A stretch of 54,153 nucleotides of DNA from a virus. Position 1 is the first letter of the stretch. Each line of letters begins with the position of its first letter. The notes under the pieces were generated by a model that worked only from the letters and a program-made list of their open reading frames with translations, made no database searches and was not told the origin of the DNA. Shown here in pieces: positions 24,786-33,972 of this stretch. The stretch lies in IMG/VR virus record IMGVR_UViG_3300048797_000107, positions 1 to 54,153 of that record; one strand, written 5' to 3'. The translations under genes and the position numbers were made by a program.

Positions 24786-25393
24786 ATGACAACCTCTTTA
24801 AGAGATTGGAGCACTTTAAATCGGGCCTTAGATAAACTCTTCTTATGTTCCTCTGAAAAGGGTTTACCTTTATTTGCTTTAGATAGTTTCAGCTTTGTCT
24901 CTTCAGATAAAGGCCCAAATGTTTTACCTTTGCGCTCACTAACTCTACCTTTATTTGCTTTAGAGATGCTTTCCTTGTGTTCTTTCGAGATTTGACGGCC
25001 TTTATTAGCCTTTAGTAGCAACTCCTTTTTCTCATTGGACATAGGAACACCTTTATTCCAAGCTGGCCCCCGTTTCACCCCTTTATTGGATATAGAGGCT
25101 GGCCTTTGGTTGTAAAGGGGGAAGCCTAAAAACTTAAAATAGTCAATCCAAAAAGCCTCGGCCTCGTAAATTGCTATTTTTAGTTCATATGCATCTTCTG
25201 CTTCTATTTTTTCAAGGATTGAGAAATCAAAAAATTCTACCCCATACTTATCCATAGCATTTTTTAAATGAGAGTTGTGTTCTCTGTTCTTGTGCTGGTT
25301 CCACCTCTTATTTGGATTTTTTTGAATTGTCTGTCCACAATACACTTTATTGGACAGTGTATTGTGGACAAGATAGACAAACCCAGTTGGCAT
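24782..25393 (-). CDS. GIY-YIG homing endonuclease after the sheath gene
   Basis: 203 residues from ATG 25393 (MPTGFVYLVHN). A longer frame reaches 25483 but runs into the sheath gene. G-F-Y replaces G-I-Y with an extra Val (GFVYLVHN), followed by VYCGQT in place of YIG, so both signature motifs are diverged. RWNQHK, EAEAFWIDYF and YNQRPAS complete the fold, then four short NUMOD3-type repeats (SKEHKESISKANKGR, SEETKLKLSKANKGK). The stop overlaps the next start by four bases, so insertion preserved translational coupling. Confidence 0.88.
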   Translation of the reverse strand: MPTGFVYLVHNTLSNKVYCGQTIQKNPNKRWNQHKNREHNSHLKNAMDKYGVEFFDFSILEKIEAEDAYELKIAIYEAEAFWIDYFKFLGFPLYNQRPASISNKGVKRGPAWNKGVPMSNEKKELLLKANKGRQISKEHKESISKANKGRVSERKGKTFGPLSEETKLKLSKANKGKPFSEEHKKSLSKARFKVLQSLKEVVI

Positions 25394-25406
25394 CGTTGAA
25401 AACCCT

Positions 25407-28400
25407 TTACAGTTGAGTGGTGACTGTGAGAGTGACAGAGATCCAAAGCAGGCTGAAGATTGGTTTAACGGTGAAGCTAACATTCAGAGTGGTTGGATCA
25501 GAAGGGTCTACTGCGACTACGATGGTGCTGTAGCCTTCGATAACCTGCTCGGCCACCAGAGAGACTAGGGTGGAGCTAACCACCGAAGTGACGGTATTGA
25601 TGGTGCTGTTGATGAGCTTACGGCCAATGAACTGATTCAGGCTTGAGCGCATCGTCTGGCGAACGTAATCGATCACCAAGCGAGAAGTTGGTTCACGCTT
25701 CAAAGGACTGGAGTTATCAGTAGTGACCCAGTGACGGATGATGAGAGCACCTGGGTTTTCCACGAGGCAAGTCAAACCGCTTGCAGCCATGTTGTCCATA
25801 GAGGGGTCGTCGTAGCGGGTGATTAGGCCCTGGAATCCGACGATTCCCTGGCGGGTCAGGGTGGTGGCTACATCGATTGCCGGAGAGACCATCATGCCAG
25901 CCATTGCGGCGGCGATGAGGGAGCCATCAACTGTGTAGTTGGTGGCCAAGCCAGTGGTGGGATTGACAAGCTGAAGGATAGCTCCAATGGAAGCGATTCC
26001 GATCATGCGCTCACTCTTGAGGCTAGTGGCTAGGCTAATCATGGACGAAGGAGTGTCGTTGAAGCCATAGCCGTAAACACTCATTGCTTCTCCGCTGTTA
26101 CGTGGGGAGGCTTGAGTCAAGAGGAAGCGGCTCAGGTACTGAATAACCGTTGGGCTAGTGGTCATAACCTGAATCATACCTGCCTTCTGTTCGTTTCCAG
26201 GAACTGGAGCGGCCAGAGTGCTGATGGCGTTGATGTAGGTCTGGTCAGCGGCGGTATTAAGGCCAGCCTGTTTAGGAACCTGAAGGCAAGCGAAGATGTT
26301 TCCGCCATTCTGAGCGAACAAGCTGACTGCCATGGAGAGGCGATTGTCAGGGGTTGGCTGACCATATTGAGCGTAGGCGTCTCCTACGTTATCGAAAATC
26401 TTCAGAGCGAAATCGGAAGTCTCCTTCTCAGTCGTGTAGGAAATGTAGTAGTAATCCCCAACAGAGGGCTGATTTCCAGAGGCGTTGAAGGTGGTAACCA
26501 TAGCCGTGTTTCCGGCGTTCATCCCGTAGGTAGAGATGACTTCAAGAGTCAAACCGTAAACGTTCACAGTTGGAATAACCCCAGTAGCACGAGGAGTTTC
26601 GTTGCTGATAGTGAAGGTTAGGGTGTCACCCGGCTCGAAGTGATAGCGGGGGCTGGGGAGAGACTGGAAGCCATAGAGCGGGTCAGCCAAGACATCATCC
26701 GGATTGAGAATGGTGAACTGAACGCCCGTATCGGGGTCTAGGAAGGTCTGATTCAGCCAGCCGATAGCTCCGACTGCACCGCCACCCACATTGGAACCCA
26801 AGGGGGTTGTAGCCCCGCCAGTGATGCCAAATCCATCCGTGTTAGCCTGAAGGGCAGTGCGGCTAGAGGTCACGCAGTAGTGGAGAGAACGGGGGGTGGA
26901 AACAGTGGCCGCACCATTGATGAAGTCCTCTGCCACTCCAGCCGCAGCCGAATTAGTGAGGGTGGGGCTGCCTACTGCCTCAGCGAGGATAACTCCGGTC
27001 GTTGGAGTAGAAGGAGGATAGGCGATGAACAGATTGAGAATGTCCTGAAGAGTGCGGGTGGTCGTGTCTATCTTCTCAGTGTAGACGGTCACTGCATTGC
27101 TGGTTACCGAGATAGCAGCAGCGTCAGCCTTAGCTGTAGTTCCGACAAACTGGATAGTTGCAACGCTGTTGGGGCCGGTGCCGATGTTGGTGGCAACAAA
27201 CTTCAACCCCACGTTTACAGTGGAGACCAAACTGGCCTGAACACCAGGGGAGATGACGAAAGAAGCGTCCCCTTCCTGGAAGGTCACAGTGACGGTTTCA
27301 TCTGGGCTCTTACCCCCCACGCCATTCAAATCAGAGAACTTATTGGGCCATACGACCCCACCATACTCTGTGAATGCCGCTTCAACAACCGAAGAAGCTC
27401 CCGAAGCAATGACTGGAAGAGTGTTACCCTTTTCATCAGAAATAGAATAGGTGCCCTGACCGGTAATTCCTGGATTGACCACCGTAAGAGTGAAAGTGTG
27501 ATCATTCAGAATGTTACGGTAGTAAGTGGCATAGACGTTCTGACCCATTGGAGGTGGGTTGTAAAGAACTACCGTGGAGGTGGCTCCAACAACCTGAGTA
27601 ACCGTTACTTCACCAGCCAGAAGGGCTTCCTCTGGGTTGGTGCCAACATATACGTGGACCAACGCTGGGTTGTTAGTGACAACACCCAGACCAGACCCAT
27701 CAGTTGGGACATCTGGAAGGATAAAAGTGTAGTTCTTACCAGTGACGGCTCCCTGAACGGGGCGAAGGAACATGATCTCATCAACCAATGTATCTGTGAT
27801 GACTGAGGCGTTGAATGCAGTGTAGCCGGGGGTAGAGCTACCTGCCATAACTGAAGCAGAGCCACCCCACTGGATACGAGCGTCTGCATTCGGAGGGGTC
27901 TGGAGGACAAAATCCACGCCGTTGACAAAATCGCTACGGCTTGGGCCATAACCCACTGCATCAATGCTTACCACGTTAGTGGCAGGAATCATGTCGTAGG
28001 TGTCCTGATACTTATTGGTGTAGTAGGAGACGGTGAAAGTCTGACCGGCCAGAACGGGGGAAGCCATGACGAAGGTGCCGGTCTTACCGTTCAGGGAAGA
28101 GACGGTGGCAGGCTGACCGTTGACCAAAACCTTCAGATTGAGAGGGTTGGTGGTGACGACTCCACCATTGGTTCCGTCAACCACAGGGATGAAGGAAGTG
28201 GTGAAAACCGTGTTGGAGTTGGGGCCTGCTCCACCAGTGAACGGAGCGGATGCGACAGCAGCCGTTACGGTCTGAGCGGCAATCCCGCTGGAAAGAGGAG
28301 CCTGGAGGGCGAGATTACCAGCTAAGGTGGGGATTCCCACAGTGAGGAGGTTAGCCAAATCTCCGTAAGTGCGGACTGCGTAGGCGGTCACGGTGGCGGA

Positions 28401-29282
28401 AGCGTCCACTTCAACAGTGAAGGATGCGGCGGAGAAAGTAAGGGTGTCGTTGGGGTGGGATCCGGTGGAGATACCCGTAACAATCTGGTAGGAACCAGAA
28501 GCAGTGTTGTTGGCAGTCGTGCCAGCAAAACGAACAGCCGTACCAACTGCTACGCCATCAGTTGCCCAGGATCCGGAAGCACGTGTCACCGTGTGAGCCG
28601 CGAAAGTGAGAGAACCGGTGGTGCTGATCGGAAGGGCGGCTTCGTTCAATTCGATGGAGATGGTATCGGTTCCGACACCGCTAATAGCCAATGCGTCAGA
28701 AACGGGGGAGGCTGCGGTGAAGGTGAAACCCAGATCCACATCGTTTCCAAGCTCACCAGGAAGGGAGAGGGTGAGGGGGAGGTTAGGATCTGAAGCCCAG
28801 GTAGCGTATGAAGGCACCTGGGAGGCTTCATTTTCATTTGCCACATAGGTGTCCTTGCGCTTAAAGTAGTAAGTGACCAAAAGTTCGGTCCCCACTGGGT
28901 AAACGGTGAAGATTGAGAAAGCTCCGGTCGTGCCATTGAGACCTGTAACCACAACTGGGGTCTGCCCGTCAGAGAGTGTGACGGTAATGTCAGTCGGAGT
29001 ATTAGTCAGGGTTCCGGTGCCGTTCCCCGTAACAATGGGCGTATAGGTCAACTGGAAGTTCAACTGGCCCACGGTCAAAACCGGAAGGGTCTCCTGAACA
29101 ACCAAGTCATCTGCGTAAGCAGAACTTCCGCGATGCATTTCGGTGTTAATTACAGAGAAGGTCTCCTGTCCCTCACCGATGAACACGGGAAGGCGGATGT
29201 TCCCGTAGGTGATTACTCCGGGGTTGCTCACCGTTTCAAACGTGTAGACACCCGGTGCGGTATATTGTGCGAACAGAGCCAT
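25407..29282 (-). CDS. Contractile tail sheath protein, enlarged
   Basis: 1291 residues, with GGGAGAG before the ATG. The N-terminus (AQYTAPGVYTFETVSNP) and the C-terminal quarter (QGIVGFQGLITRYDD, LIIRHWVTTDNSSP, LVIDYVRQTMRSSLNQFIGR, then VEGYSTIVVAVDPSDP) fit phage sheath proteins, which polymerise around the tube and contract on infection. It is about twice the usual length. At least three diverged beta repeats occupy residues ~77-147, ~360-435 and ~515-600, sharing T-N-P, a L-x-G-x-T-G turn and a Y-Y-x-[KN] ending. Other inserts in the middle are Ala/Thr/Ser/Val-rich. The inserted repeats probably decorate the sheath surface. Confidence 0.8.
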   Translation of the reverse strand: MALFAQYTAPGVYTFETVSNPGVITYGNIRLPVFIGEGQETFSVINTEMHRGSSAYADDLVVQETLPVLTVGQLNFQLTYTPIVTGNGTGTLTNTPTDITVTLSDGQTPVVVTGLNGTTGAFSIFTVYPVGTELLVTYYFKRKDTYVANENEASQVPSYATWASDPNLPLTLSLPGELGNDVDLGFTFTAASPVSDALAISGVGTDTISIELNEAALPISTTGSLTFAAHTVTRASGSWATDGVAVGTAVRFAGTTANNTASGSYQIVTGISTGSHPNDTLTFSAASFTVEVDASATVTAYAVRTYGDLANLLTVGIPTLAGNLALQAPLSSGIAAQTVTAAVASAPFTGGAGPNSNTVFTTSFIPVVDGTNGGVVTTNPLNLKVLVNGQPATVSSLNGKTGTFVMASPVLAGQTFTVSYYTNKYQDTYDMIPATNVVSIDAVGYGPSRSDFVNGVDFVLQTPPNADARIQWGGSASVMAGSSTPGYTAFNASVITDTLVDEIMFLRPVQGAVTGKNYTFILPDVPTDGSGLGVVTNNPALVHVYVGTNPEEALLAGEVTVTQVVGATSTVVLYNPPPMGQNVYATYYRNILNDHTFTLTVVNPGITGQGTYSISDEKGNTLPVIASGASSVVEAAFTEYGGVVWPNKFSDLNGVGGKSPDETVTVTFQEGDASFVISPGVQASLVSTVNVGLKFVATNIGTGPNSVATIQFVGTTAKADAAAISVTSNAVTVYTEKIDTTTRTLQDILNLFIAYPPSTPTTGVILAEAVGSPTLTNSAAAGVAEDFINGAATVSTPRSLHYCVTSSRTALQANTDGFGITGGATTPLGSNVGGGAVGAIGWLNQTFLDPDTGVQFTILNPDDVLADPLYGFQSLPSPRYHFEPGDTLTFTISNETPRATGVIPTVNVYGLTLEVISTYGMNAGNTAMVTTFNASGNQPSVGDYYYISYTTEKETSDFALKIFDNVGDAYAQYGQPTPDNRLSMAVSLFAQNGGNIFACLQVPKQAGLNTAADQTYINAISTLAAPVPGNEQKAGMIQVMTTSPTVIQYLSRFLLTQASPRNSGEAMSVYGYGFNDTPSSMISLATSLKSERMIGIASIGAILQLVNPTTGLATNYTVDGSLIAAAMAGMMVSPAIDVATTLTRQGIVGFQGLITRYDDPSMDNMAASGLTCLVENPGALIIRHWVTTDNSSPLKREPTSRLVIDYVRQTMRSSLNQFIGRKLINSTINTVTSVVSSTLVSLVAEQVIEGYSTIVVAVDPSDPTTLNVSFTVKPIFSLLWISVTLTVTTQL

Positions 29283-29374
29283 GTTTATCTCTCCCTATGG
29301 TTGCGATCTTGGATCAAGAGCCCTTTAATATCGTGGTTTCATTTTAGGTCGGAGAAGTCTTTTCTTTCGCCACT

Positions 29375-29797
29375 TTAATCAGTGCCTAAAATTTTCCGGT
29401 CAGTTTTAGTGTCAGGAGCGTGTTTGAACCCATCTTTTGTAATGGCTTCAAGGGCTTCTGTCCTATTTTTCTTTTCAGCCTCTGGCAGAGGGGCGAACTC
29501 ATTTCGTCCAACCATGGAGAGCCCAACCTCTCCCGATTGTGCGCGAACTTTCTCTCGGAGGGCATTTCTGTCAGAAATATCCTGCCAACGACGATTTGCG
29601 TCCTTACCAATAGTGATATCAATCTTCTGTTCCGAGAAATTCTCTGTGAGGAGCCCAACGCTAGAAGGAATAGGCTGAAAAATTGCGTTCTCTCCACATT
29701 TTGTGCAGGGAATTGATTCTTTTGGAATCTGGGCGGTAGGAATGATTTTCTCAATCATAACCCCGCAGGATGAACACTTATATTCTCTGATGGCCAT
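29375..29797 (-). CDS. FmdB-like zinc-ribbon protein
   Basis: 140 residues. The first 42 residues (REYKCSSCG at 4-12 and CTKCG at ~32-36) form a C-x2-C...C-x2-C ribbon resembling the FmdB-type putative regulatory fold seen in many bacteria and phages. The rest is charged, with helical stretches (DRNALREKVRAQSG) and a basic C-terminus. It precedes the sheath gene by 92 bases. It could bind zinc and nucleic acid or a virion partner; the function is not defined for this family. Confidence 0.6.
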   Translation of the reverse strand: MAIREYKCSSCGVMIEKIIPTAQIPKESIPCTKCGENAIFQPIPSSVGLLTENFSEQKIDITIGKDANRRWQDISDRNALREKVRAQSGEVGLSMVGRNEFAPLPEAEKKNRTEALEAITKDGFKHAPDTKTDRKILGTD

Positions 29798-29807
29798 AAA
29801 TCTCCTT

Positions 29808-31400
29808 TTAGGCGTAATATGGGACGAACAAGGCCGACCCCAATGCGGTTAAACGTGGTAAAACTTCAGGTTTTCCTGGAAAATCAGTGGTGAACCCATC
29901 CGTGGGGCCACCAATCTGAATCGTAAAGTAGCCAATTCGAGTGATGAGGGGAAGGTAATACTCCCAATCAGCCGCAGCCGACACTGTAAGGGTAAATGTA
30001 GTCGAAGGGGTAACTCCACTCATGTCTTTTGGCTCAGTCATGGAGGCTCGTGAGATTTCAAAGATAGTTAAGCCGTTTGCCTCCATATTTTCTCGCCCCT
30101 GGACGAGGAGAAAAGATCTGATCATAGAGGAGATGTCTGAAGCGGTCAGACGGTCGTTCGCCTTGACCCGGATTTCAAAACTGACGTTTTCTTTAGAGCC
30201 GTAGACTTCATAAGTCTCCGTTAGATTGGGAGAGACCATGATTACACACTGATCTCCAACTGTAACCATATCCCCAATTCCCACTGTGAGCCCATTAATA
30301 ATATTTTTATTCGCCGCCAACTTTTTAGCCACCATACTACTCTGTCCAGAGTTGACTCTGACTTCCCAAAACACCTTTTCACCTAGACGGAGCAGATTCT
30401 TGAGCCAAATAGTGCCGTCACCCGCAACAACCAAATCTGACTCCGTATAAACAGGGCCGAAGGTTGAACGAATCACAACCTGACCGGCTGCCATAAGTTC
30501 CGAAGGGGACAGGGGAGGAATGGGGAGCATATTCTCACTCTGAATCACTGAGGTGACACTGGGGTCAGCTTGTATGGTGAAGGTTCCGGTGAGGGTAGAT
30601 CCTGGAGGAGTAAATTGTTGAAGGACAATTGAAGTAATAGAAGTGAACTGATAATCAATCCCACTCCGCAATTCATAGCCATCTTGATCGGTAATCACCA
30701 AATTAGAGTAGGAACTAATCGGAAGGGTGACAGTTTGAGTGCCGGTGAACGTAGACTCACAAATCACGTAGGAAGGTTTTCTAATATACCAAAAATCGAC
30801 ATTAGGGGTCAAAATGCGCGAGGTCGTTCGAAGTTGAAGGGGCTGCTGAGTCGTATAAGAAGTGACGTAGAGAACCCCACCTTGAGTTACAAAGGAAATG
30901 GTCGGGTCCACCGTATACACGCTGGAGGGGTCAATCAGAGAGGAAAAATACACCCCAGAGCCCGTCCCATATCCGGTTTTTCCAGTGGACCATGTGTAGG
31001 TCTGAACCGTAAGTCCCACTTCACGAGTCCCCTCATCAACCGAGTCCACATTTAGGTAGTAGACTCCAGGTTGTGGGTAAATGAGAGTGCTGGAAGTGGT
31101 GGGAGTAGTGGTTAGAACTTGATTTTCTTGAACCCAATCCACAAAAACTCCATCATGCCCTTGAAGTTTAGCCAGAACACTGTGGCCATGCTGGGTACAC
31201 ATGAAGTAATCAGGACTAAGACGATTTCCAGAGGCTGTGACGTTACTGATCTGAACTTGAAGGTCTCCCCACTGGATCAAATTGGATGCCTGGACGAACG
31301 TCTCCCCACCCAGGCTTTTGAAGCGAGGATTTCGATTTACCACATCTTTCAACTCGCGTAGAAGATAGGTGGCTAAGTTCTCGCCAGTCAGATCCAGCAT
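29808..31400 (-). CDS. Structural protein, beta-rich
   Basis: 530 residues from ATG 31400 with AGAGG upstream; a TTG one codon earlier is possible. Predominantly beta, Thr/Ser/Val/Gln-rich, with repeats of ~90-residue beta modules in the first 290 residues (SSTLIYPQPGVYYLNVDSVD, then ILTPNVDFWYIRKPSYVICE). The C-terminal ~150 residues are different (VKANDRLTASDISSMIRSFL, then ADWEYYLPLITRIGYFTIQI) and look like a head-tail or baseplate assembly domain. No exact family recognised. Confidence 0.65.
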   Translation of the reverse strand: MLDLTGENLATYLLRELKDVVNRNPRFKSLGGETFVQASNLIQWGDLQVQISNVTASGNRLSPDYFMCTQHGHSVLAKLQGHDGVFVDWVQENQVLTTTPTTSSTLIYPQPGVYYLNVDSVDEGTREVGLTVQTYTWSTGKTGYGTGSGVYFSSLIDPSSVYTVDPTISFVTQGGVLYVTSYTTQQPLQLRTTSRILTPNVDFWYIRKPSYVICESTFTGTQTVTLPISSYSNLVITDQDGYELRSGIDYQFTSITSIVLQQFTPPGSTLTGTFTIQADPSVTSVIQSENMLPIPPLSPSELMAAGQVVIRSTFGPVYTESDLVVAGDGTIWLKNLLRLGEKVFWEVRVNSGQSSMVAKKLAANKNIINGLTVGIGDMVTVGDQCVIMVSPNLTETYEVYGSKENVSFEIRVKANDRLTASDISSMIRSFLLVQGRENMEANGLTIFEISRASMTEPKDMSGVTPSTTFTLTVSAAADWEYYLPLITRIGYFTIQIGGPTDGFTTDFPGKPEVLPRLTALGSALFVPYYA

Positions 31401-31409
31401 CAAAACCTC

Positions 31410-31793
31410 TTAATTGTACACAACCCCTGGAATTGGTGCTGGAACTTTAACATTCACAGGCTCAACCCACATCGCAATACTGCGACGAACATCGTTGGTG
31501 GTGATGTTGGCAATCTGCCTTGGGTACCAGCGATTCTCAATTCCGATACGACCGTCCCACTCATAGTCAGTAATGAGCCATTGAGAGCCGTCATGCGCTT
31601 CGAAAACAGCCCCCGGCATCAGATAAGTGAAGAAATCGGCATCTTCCATAATGGGGCTGAGTGGATTTGGCATTTGATTTTGAACACCAGGAGCCGTCTG
31701 TGCGAATTGACTAGATGCGTCCATTGCAGGATCTGCTTCTTCGCAGATTTCAACGTTGTCAGCAATTAGTGAAGCAAGATGTTTTGAGTCCAT
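31410..31793 (-). CDS. Small hypothetical structural protein
   Basis: 127 residues. An acidic N-terminus (DNVEICEEADPAMDASSQF) is followed by a compact beta domain with GAVFEAHDGSQWLITDYEWD and a Trp-rich end. The stop is a few bases before the start of the next structural gene, so co-transcription is clear. The GIY-YIG gene upstream ends 33 bases earlier. Not recognised; the compact domain suggests a neck or baseplate accessory protein. Confidence 0.65.
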   Translation of the reverse strand: MDSKHLASLIADNVEICEEADPAMDASSQFAQTAPGVQNQMPNPLSPIMEDADFFTYLMPGAVFEAHDGSQWLITDYEWDGRIGIENRWYPRQIANITTNDVRRSIAMWVEPVNVKVPAPIPGVVYN

Positions 31794-31825
31794 GGGTAAC
31801 CTCTATGATATGGTACGGGTAGTCT

Positions 31826-32623
31826 TTAAATCCTTCGTTTTTGGGTGATACCAAACCAATAACCTTCTTTTATCAGTATGTCGATGGCTGCGGAGCAGAC
31901 AAATTTGTTCTTGATCCCATTGGTTACCCACTTACGACCCTTACTATTTTCACTTATTTTTTGTTTTTCTTCATCAGGGACACAGCGACCAGTCAGACTT
32001 TCTCGTATTTTTTGTTTTGTTTCATTAGAAGGGTGTGACCCCTTCATGCGCTCACTCTTTTTTCTTCGAGTTTCCTCAGAATCAATTCGTCCCTTACTAG
32101 ACTCACTCCGTTTTTTTAGAGTAGCATCGGATTGAATAATTCCAGTATGTGCTATTTTCATTTTCTGTTTTGACTCTTCTGAATGAGGAGTTGTGTGTCG
32201 TGATTGACCAGTAGAAAGGATTCTTAATTTTTGTTTTGTCTCATCAGACCGCTTTTTTCCGAAGTTTCCTTTACTTATTTTTAACTTGTCCTCTTCAGAA
32301 CGAGGGCCTCGCTTTTGACCTAAACACGAGCCTGCCGTGGGGCAAACATTATAAAGCGTATAACCTAAGTCTTTAAACATATCCATCCACGATTGTTCTT
32401 GGTGACGTAGAACAGCATCTAAAGGTTCAGTTTCTTCCAATATCTCAAATTTAAAATTATCTTCCCCATATTTACCCCAAGAATGTTGTAAGTGGGGACA
32501 ATGATGTTTATTAGTATTTAATAAATAAATGTGCTCTTTCCATCTTCTTTCATGATGAGCAGAAGACCCCACATAGACCTCATGTTTAAATGTGTTGTAG
32601 ATACAATATACAATGAATCTCAT
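31826..32623 (-). CDS. GIY-YIG homing endonuclease, diverged first motif
   Basis: 265 residues. Residues 3-9 read F-I-V-Y-C-I-Y-N, a weak version of the GIY motif, while VYVGSS is a good YIG. Then RRWKEHI, a ~50-residue helix region and H-Q-E-Q-S-W with the Glu. YTLYNVCPTAGSCLG closes the nuclease domain. At least four NUMOD3-type repeats (SDETKQKLRILSTGQ, SEESKQKMKIAHTG, SEETRRKKSERMKG, SNETKQKIRESLTG) follow. The ATG overlaps the preceding stop by four bases. Markedly AT-rich relative to flanking genes. Confidence 0.85.
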   Translation of the reverse strand: MRFIVYCIYNTFKHEVYVGSSAHHERRWKEHIYLLNTNKHHCPHLQHSWGKYGEDNFKFEILEETEPLDAVLRHQEQSWMDMFKDLGYTLYNVCPTAGSCLGQKRGPRSEEDKLKISKGNFGKKRSDETKQKLRILSTGQSRHTTPHSEESKQKMKIAHTGIIQSDATLKKRSESSKGRIDSEETRRKKSERMKGSHPSNETKQKIRESLTGRCVPDEEKQKISENSKGRKWVTNGIKNKFVCSAAIDILIKEGYWFGITQKRRI

Positions 32624-33969
32624 AACATGATATTTCCGAAGACAACAGATCTTCCTTCTGGCCGTCTCTTATTATCCCATTGTTTATCAGGATGGCCAGT
32701 CGGATCTGTGAGCGGCTCAGCCGGAAGCTCACGCTTTTCAACAAAACGAGGATCATAAATCTGGGTTGGAAGATTAGGAGGCTGGGGAGTGACCAGAGGA
32801 ATGAGGTAACGAGTGTCATTGGGGCTCAGGAGATTTACGTCAAAGTCCTGTTGCAACAAAACACCACGAGGGGATTTGTAAATAGGATCGGAGATAACCA
32901 ATCGCTCACCATTACGACGAACAATGAAATCTCCGGCTGCAATCATAGGAGTGGGACCAAGATAGGAGCGGCTGGCACGTTCTACCTTGACTCCCCCCTC
33001 ATTTATAGTCCGAATTGCAGCAACATCAGGGTCAATGAACAATATCTCGTAAGGGCCATAGTAGCCACCGATAATCCCGGTCTCATAGCATGACTCACAT
33101 CCAGTTCGAGGTTCTCCATTTGCAACTAGACAGCCGCAGGGCACCCCCTTTGTACGCCGGATCATTAGGTTAGCTGGTTCCCCTGATTGCTCAAAAATAA
33201 AGGCGTTTCTCCTGACCATCTCAGCATATATATAATCCATGCTATCAATTTCATAGGTGGTTTTGACTTCAGTTCCGAAAAATCCTGGTTTGTGTGCTTC
33301 ATACCCACCGGCCATAACTGGAACCACTGTATAAAATGTCCTCGTACCGGCTGCCCCAGCCAGATAAATATCAACATAATTTAGCAGGGAGTAATAGGTG
33401 ATGGTTACGGTTCGGGTGGTAATCTCATTTTTAACAAAATCGGTAGTGGGAAGGACCGTGACCGACCCCCCTCCGCTGAGTCCATATTGCTGGAGGTAAA
33501 TCAAAGCTTCTTGGCCATCCACCCTGGCCACCGGAACAAACTCACCGTCAATGGTGAGTTGGACATCACCTGGATTGTTTGCCACAGTTGGGTGCCTCTT
33601 AGGGACTGGGGTGGACCAGATGGGGGCGGTCGGAATTTTAAACACATACGACCCATCCCCTCCAAAACTTACCCAATCAGCGGGTTGCACCGTATAGGTG
33701 ACAGTCTGATAGGAGGTCTGGTCCCTATAGAACGGGATGGGAAGAGGATTACCTAGGTTTAAGAGCGCCCATGCGGTGGGAGAATCAAACGCTCTGTATA
33801 TATTATAGCCAACCACATTCTTGTCATCTGAGTTGGTCCAGCAAATATCCCTAGAGCCATTATAATTGCTGTTAAGCACAATGAGATTCTGAATCATAGA
33901 AGGGTGCTCTGTATGCATGTGCATGACGGGTCGGTGATTCTCTGGATGATTGAAATGAAGCTCTGCCAT
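32620..33969 (-). CDS. Structural protein with Fn3-like N-terminus and Cys motif
   Basis: 449 residues. An N-terminal Fn3-like segment (RDICWTNSDDKNVVGYNIYR) is followed by beta-rich sequence. Around residues 280-300, CGCLV, C-E-S-C-Y-E-T-G-I-I-G-G-Y-Y-G-P matches a Cys-containing signature that I recall from many phage structural proteins, with a zinc-like C-x2-C pair. Pro-rich C-terminus. Stop overlaps the next endonuclease start by four bases. Likely a neck, tail-terminator or baseplate subunit. Confidence 0.65.
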   Translation of the reverse strand: MAELHFNHPENHRPVMHMHTEHPSMIQNLIVLNSNYNGSRDICWTNSDDKNVVGYNIYRAFDSPTAWALLNLGNPLPIPFYRDQTSYQTVTYTVQPADWVSFGGDGSYVFKIPTAPIWSTPVPKRHPTVANNPGDVQLTIDGEFVPVARVDGQEALIYLQQYGLSGGGSVTVLPTTDFVKNEITTRTVTITYYSLLNYVDIYLAGAAGTRTFYTVVPVMAGGYEAHKPGFFGTEVKTTYEIDSMDYIYAEMVRRNAFIFEQSGEPANLMIRRTKGVPCGCLVANGEPRTGCESCYETGIIGGYYGPYEILFIDPDVAAIRTINEGGVKVERASRSYLGPTPMIAAGDFIVRRNGERLVISDPIYKSPRGVLLQQDFDVNLLSPNDTRYLIPLVTPQPPNLPTQIYDPRFVEKRELPAEPLTDPTGHPDKQWDNKRRPEGRSVVFGNIML

Positions 33970-33972
33970 AGA

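Noticed and set aside
26880-27806. A 308-codon plus-strand frame within the sheath gene
   Set aside because: It is antisense to a clear sheath gene, Ser/Gly/Arg-rich as expected from reversed beta-repeat codons, and shows no domain.
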